Part shown: one piece after another, positions 7,088-8,314 of the stretch
Numbering within the stretch: the first letter of the stretch is position 1
Layout of the letters: each line of letters starts with the position of its first letter
Assembly (NCBI GenBank): GCA_023421075.1
Contig: JAEZUM010000003.1
Location: 1-8,314 of the forward strand
Length of the DNA: 8,314 nucleotides
Source: Bacillota bacterium
GTDB taxonomy: Bacteria; Bacillota; Clostridia; Lachnospirales; Lachnospiraceae
Direction of reading: 5' to 3'
Position numbers and translations under genes: made by a program
The notes under the pieces: model-generated
The model's database searches: none
Told to the model about the DNA's origin: nothing
What the model saw: only the letters and a program-made list of their open reading frames with translations

Positions 7088-7120
7088 AGCTTCACTCCTG
7101 ACTTCATTCTGTTTTTAGTA

Positions 7121-7149
7121 ATTGTAGCGATTTCAATTCGATCTGTCAA
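7121..7149 (-). promoter_or_regulatory. SigA promoter of the flavin reductase gene
   Basis: On the minus strand TTGACA (7149-7144), a 17-bp spacer and TACAAT (7126-7121). The predicted start is near 7114, 27 nt before the ATG. The Crp/Fnr-like site at 7181-7196 would be centred about 74 bp upstream of this start. Confidence 0.7.
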
Positions 7150-7180
7150 TGTCTGAACTCTTATCTACCATAAACAATAA

Positions 7181-7196
7181 TGTGATATGAATCAAA
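7181..7196. promoter_or_regulatory. Crp/Fnr-type operator in the flavin reductase/ferredoxin divergent region
   Basis: TGTGATATGAATCAAA fits TGTGA-N6-TCAAA, one base from the Bacillus Fnr/CRP palindrome TGTGA-N6-TCACA. It also fits GTGAT-N4-ATCAA, one base from the enterobacterial FNR box. The centre (7188.5) lies at -41.5 of the predicted ferredoxin transcript start, the standard class II activator position. Confidence 0.5.
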
Positions 7197-7214
7197 TTAT
7201 TTCAAGGTAAGGTT

Positions 7215-7223
7215 TGGTATAAT
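7215..7223 (+). promoter_or_regulatory. Extended -10 promoter of the ferredoxin gene
   Basis: TGG followed by a perfect TATAAT (7218-7223). No good -35 hexamer lies 16-18 bp upstream, and the Crp/Fnr-like site occupies that place, as expected for an activator-dependent promoter. The predicted start near 7230 leaves a 70-nt leader. Confidence 0.55.
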
Positions 7224-7299
7224 TTATCCAGTTACACAGCATACTAATCATGATATTGGTATCATAAAGCATAATTCATATTATTGAAAGGAGCACAAC

Positions 7300-7491
7300 A
7301 TGAAAGCATCAGTTGACCAAGACGGCTGTATCAGCTGCGGTTTATGTATTGACGTATGTCCGGAGGTGTTCAGTTACAATGAAAATGATGTTTCTCAGGC
7401 AATTGAGGGCGACATCCCTGAGAATTGTCTGGAGAGAGCAGAAGAATCTCGTGATGGCTGTCCCGTGAGCGTTATCGATCTTTACGAATAG
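7300..7491 (+). CDS. Single-cluster [4Fe-4S] ferredoxin
   Basis: A 63-aa electron carrier. CISCGLCIDVCP gives Cys10, Cys13, Cys16 and Cys20, and a distal pair is Cys43 and Cys54 (GCPVSVI). The normal eight-cysteine clostridial ferredoxin binds two clusters. Here the second CxxCxxC is lost, so Cys10, 13, 16 and 54 should bind one [4Fe-4S] cluster, while Cys20 and Cys43 are placed like the disulfide of Pyrococcus and Desulfovibrio gigas monocluster ferredoxins. The protein is acidic, as usual for ferredoxins. AAAGGAG lies six bases before the ATG. It is divergent from the flavin reductase gene, and a hairpin begins six bases after its stop codon. Confidence 0.92.
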   Translation: MKASVDQDGCISCGLCIDVCPEVFSYNENDVSQAIEGDIPENCLERAEESRDGCPVSVIDLYE

Positions 7492-7496
7492 ATATG

Positions 7497-7583
7497 AGGC
7501 TGTTTCAAAACATATTTATCAGCATAAGGAAAGGATACAGCATACCATCCTCTGCCAACGATAAAAATGTTATGAAACAGCCT
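7497..7583 (+). terminator. Long-armed inverted repeat after the ferredoxin gene: terminator, possibly a dispersed repeat
   Basis: AGGCTGTTTCA (7497-7507) pairs perfectly with TGAAACAGCCT (7573-7583). Beyond this, AACAT/ATGTT and TTT/AAA extend the arms to about 20 bp with mismatches. An inner GGAT/ATCC pair lies in the 45-nt centre. The right arm runs into TTTTCTT, so it works on paper as an intrinsic terminator for the ferredoxin gene. Its first 38 bases resemble the sequence from 8069 (about 27 of 38 identical), which suggests a repeat family. I see no clear target-site duplication. Confidence 0.6.
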
Positions 7584-7728
7584 TTTCTTCATTCTTTTGT
7601 GAAATACATGCCTCATGAACTGTCTGCCCGATTCCTAATACTTTTCAAAGTGATTATGATCTGCTATTCTAGTTATGATACAAAGCATAAAATATAACAA
7701 TCTATTTTGTTAAAGAAAGGATGATACG

Positions 7729-8010
7729 ATGGATTTTATACAAGAAGCAAACAAAATATATCTAAATGATGATAATAACCATATGATCGCTGTCGTTACC
7801 TTTCCCAAGTCCCCGGAGGGCTTCGTAACTCTGGATCATACCTTTGTAGATCCCTCTCTCCGAGGGCAAGGGGTAGCCGGAAAACTGATGGAAGCTGCCG
7901 TAGCATATTTTCGATCCAATGACCTAAAAGTAAAGCCCACCTGCAGCTATGCTGTAAAATGGTTTATGGAACATCCCGAATGTGAGGATGTATTGGTTAA
8001 GAATAAGTAA
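7729..8010 (+). CDS. Small GNAT-family N-acetyltransferase (YjdJ/COG2388-like)
   Basis: A 93-aa single-domain protein of the short Gcn5-related type. The acetyl-CoA pyrophosphate loop is RGQGVAGKL (45-53), preceded by the beta strand FVTLDHTFVDPSLRG. The C-terminal YAVKWFMEHPE (74-84) is characteristic of this small subfamily. The protein is about 60% of the length of a standard GNAT, as is normal for the subfamily, which lacks the N-terminal helices. The substrate is unknown. AAAGGATG lies seven bases before the ATG. It is preceded by 145 bp of non-coding sequence in which I see only a weak -10 candidate (TATGAT, 7674-7679), and it appears to be a single-gene unit. Confidence 0.85.
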   Translation: MDFIQEANKIYLNDDNNHMIAVVTFPKSPEGFVTLDHTFVDPSLRGQGVAGKLMEAAVAYFRSNDLKVKPTCSYAVKWFMEHPECEDVLVKNK

Positions 8011-8021
8011 GGAGCTTATTC

Positions 8022-8046
8022 AAAATATCAGCTTTGCAGATATTTT
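8022..8046 (+). terminator. Possible weak terminator after the acetyltransferase gene
   Basis: AAAATATC (8022-8029) pairs with GATATTTT (8039-8046), and ATTC just outside can pair with GAAT after a 2-nt bulge. It starts 11 bp after the stop codon. The arm itself ends in TTTT but no longer T-run follows, so termination would be weak. Confidence 0.4.
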
Positions 8047-8066
8047 ATGAATCAGGTATGAAGAAA

Positions 8067-8106
8067 GGGGCTGTTGCTAAATATATGATATAGATGAAGG
8101 AAAGGA
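8067..8106. repeat. Diverged copy of the GGCTGTT element
   Basis: GGGGCTGTTGCTAAA begins a stretch that matches 7498-7535 without gaps at about 27 of 38 positions, including an identical AAGGAAAGGA at the same offset (7526-7535 and 8097-8106). No matching right arm (an AGCAACAGCC-like sequence on the plus strand) occurs before the window ends, so this may be a solo end or the left end of a larger element. Confidence 0.4.
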
Positions 8107-8110
8107 CAAT

Positions 8111-8173
8111 ATGCATCCCTCACACACAGGTTGCCTGACATCTTATTGTTTTGTATGCCATTATCAAACATGA
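8111..8173 (+). CDS. Putative 20-residue leader peptide
   Basis: A very short reading frame: ATG at 8111, stop TGA at 8171-8173. The peptide begins MHPSHTGC and contains CFVC. It is preceded by AAGGAAAGG (8097-8105) at five-base spacing, as good a ribosome site as any in the window. Its last seven sense codons overlap the left arm of the palindrome at 8149-8196 and its stop lies in the loop, as in leader peptides of attenuators. The peptide itself need not have a function. There is no homology evidence, and a frame this short could arise by chance. Confidence 0.4.
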   Translation: MHPSHTGCLTSYCFVCHYQT

Positions 8174-8196
8174 ATGTTTGCTTCTGGCATACAAAA
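8149..8196. promoter_or_regulatory. Two-tier palindrome, attenuator-like hairpin
   Basis: The outer arms TTTTGTATGCCA (8149-8160) and TGGCATACAAAA (8185-8196) are a perfect 12-bp match. A symmetric 4x4 internal loop separates them from the inner arms CAAACA (8165-8170) and TGTTTG (8175-8180) with a TGAA tetraloop. The GTATGC of the left arm recurs at 8231-8236, so the right arm has an alternative downstream partner. No T-run follows directly, so it is not a plain terminator. Confidence 0.6.
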
Positions 8197-8224
8197 TCAA
8201 CAATCTGTCCGTCAAACAGTGTAT

Positions 8225-8274
8225 TTCCGCGTATGCAAAGTGAGCATTAACAAGCTTGCTTGTATATATGCGAA
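8225..8274 (+). promoter_or_regulatory. Second possible stem of the putative leader RNA
   Basis: TTC-C-GCGTATG (8225-8235) can pair with TATATGCGAA (8265-8274): ten pairs including two G-U, with one bulged C. Inside it ACAAG (8250-8254) and CTTGT (8259-8263) form a small hairpin. This stem competes for 8231-8236 with pairing to the right arm of the hairpin at 8149-8196. Just after it come two direct copies of GCGAAC (8270-8275, 8282-8287). Confidence 0.35.
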
Positions 8275-8288
8275 CGCGCACGCGAACT

Positions 8289-8314
8289 GGATAATCTCAT
8301 GTAAGAGATTATCC
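8289..8314. promoter_or_regulatory. Perfect 10-bp hairpin at the window edge, possible terminator
   Basis: GGATAATCTC (8289-8298), a 6-nt loop, GAGATTATCC (8305-8314). The right arm ends exactly at the last base of the window, so whether a T-run follows, making it an intrinsic terminator, cannot be seen. Confidence 0.5.

Larger units (their letters stand above)
8011..8314. other. 304-bp stretch without a long gene
   Basis: No reading frame of useful length exists on either strand. The stretch holds a weak terminator (8022-8046), a diverged repeat end (8067-8106), a putative leader peptide (8111-8173) and three further hairpins (8149-8314). A convincing promoter for a leader transcript was not found; TATGAT at 8084-8089 could be a -10 but lacks a -35. 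Confidence 0.7.

Noticed and set aside
7497..7583. A complete miniature transposable element
   Set aside because: The inverted arms fit, but no target-site duplication is visible and the T-rich end directly after a stop codon makes a terminator the simpler reading. Kept as a finding only.
7494..7697. A 67-codon frame starting right after the ferredoxin stop
   Set aside because: It begins inside the left arm of the inverted repeat, runs through the whole hairpin, has no ribosome site and no recognisable features.
8149..8314. A retron non-coding RNA or an IscB/TnpB guide RNA
   Set aside because: The region is structured, but no reverse transcriptase, IscB or TnpB gene is visible and no diagnostic core was recognised. 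The leader-peptide arrangement explains more of what is seen.
1..8314. CRISPR array, tRNA or rRNA genes
   Set aside because: No regularly spaced direct repeats and no tRNA or rRNA signature were seen on either strand.

Overview
The window looks like chromosomal DNA of an anaerobic low-to-mid-GC Firmicute, most likely a Clostridia/Lachnospiraceae member. The evidence is purine-rich Shine-Dalgarno sites before nearly every gene, consensus SigA-type promoters (TTGACA/TATAAT), a DUF4474 protein, a single-cluster clostridial-type ferredoxin, an Mrp ATPase with an N-terminal cysteine cluster, and a BMP-family nucleoside-type lipoprotein. Family names come from reading the translations; no database search was run.

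Layout, left to right. (1) Positions 1-925, minus strand: a BMP/PnrA-like substrate-binding lipoprotein cut by the left edge, with its own promoter at 1018-1046. (2) Positions 1080-3295: a divergent redox module. On the minus strand a NusG-domain-II protein (EetA-like) and a Gx-family membrane protein (EetB-like) share one promoter. On the plus strand an ApbE-type FMN transferase lipoprotein (FmnB-like) has its own. (3) A bidirectional terminator at 3326-3377 separates ApbE from a convergent Mrp/NBP35 iron-sulfur carrier ATPase (3392-4216). (4) Positions 4425-6378, plus strand: a two-gene operon of a membrane-anchored DUF4474 protein and a metallophosphoesterase, ended by a strong hairpin at 6397-6443. 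(5) Positions 6518-7491: a flavin reductase-family protein (minus) divergent from a small [4Fe-4S] ferredoxin (plus). A Crp/Fnr-type palindrome between them is centred at -41.5 of the predicted ferredoxin promoter. (6) Positions 7497-7583: a terminator-like inverted repeat, then a small GNAT-like acetyltransferase (7729-8010). (7) Positions 8011-8314: about 300 bases with no long gene but dense structure. It holds a possible 20-codon leader peptide with a good ribosome site, a two-tier palindrome overlapping that reading frame, an alternative pairing partner further on, and a 10-bp hairpin at the window's edge.

How the parts fit. Several genes concern flavin or iron-sulfur redox chemistry (ApbE, EetA/EetB-like, flavin reductase, ferredoxin, Mrp), consistent with an anaerobe. 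The most interesting stretch is the last 220 bases, which looks like a translation-coupled attenuator, resembling in outline the tet(M) leader, for a gene lying beyond the window. That reading is inferred from base pairing only.

Predicted promoters also fix three start codons: 2000 (minus), 2219 (plus) and 4425 (plus). In each case the longer in-frame start lies in or upstream of the promoter.
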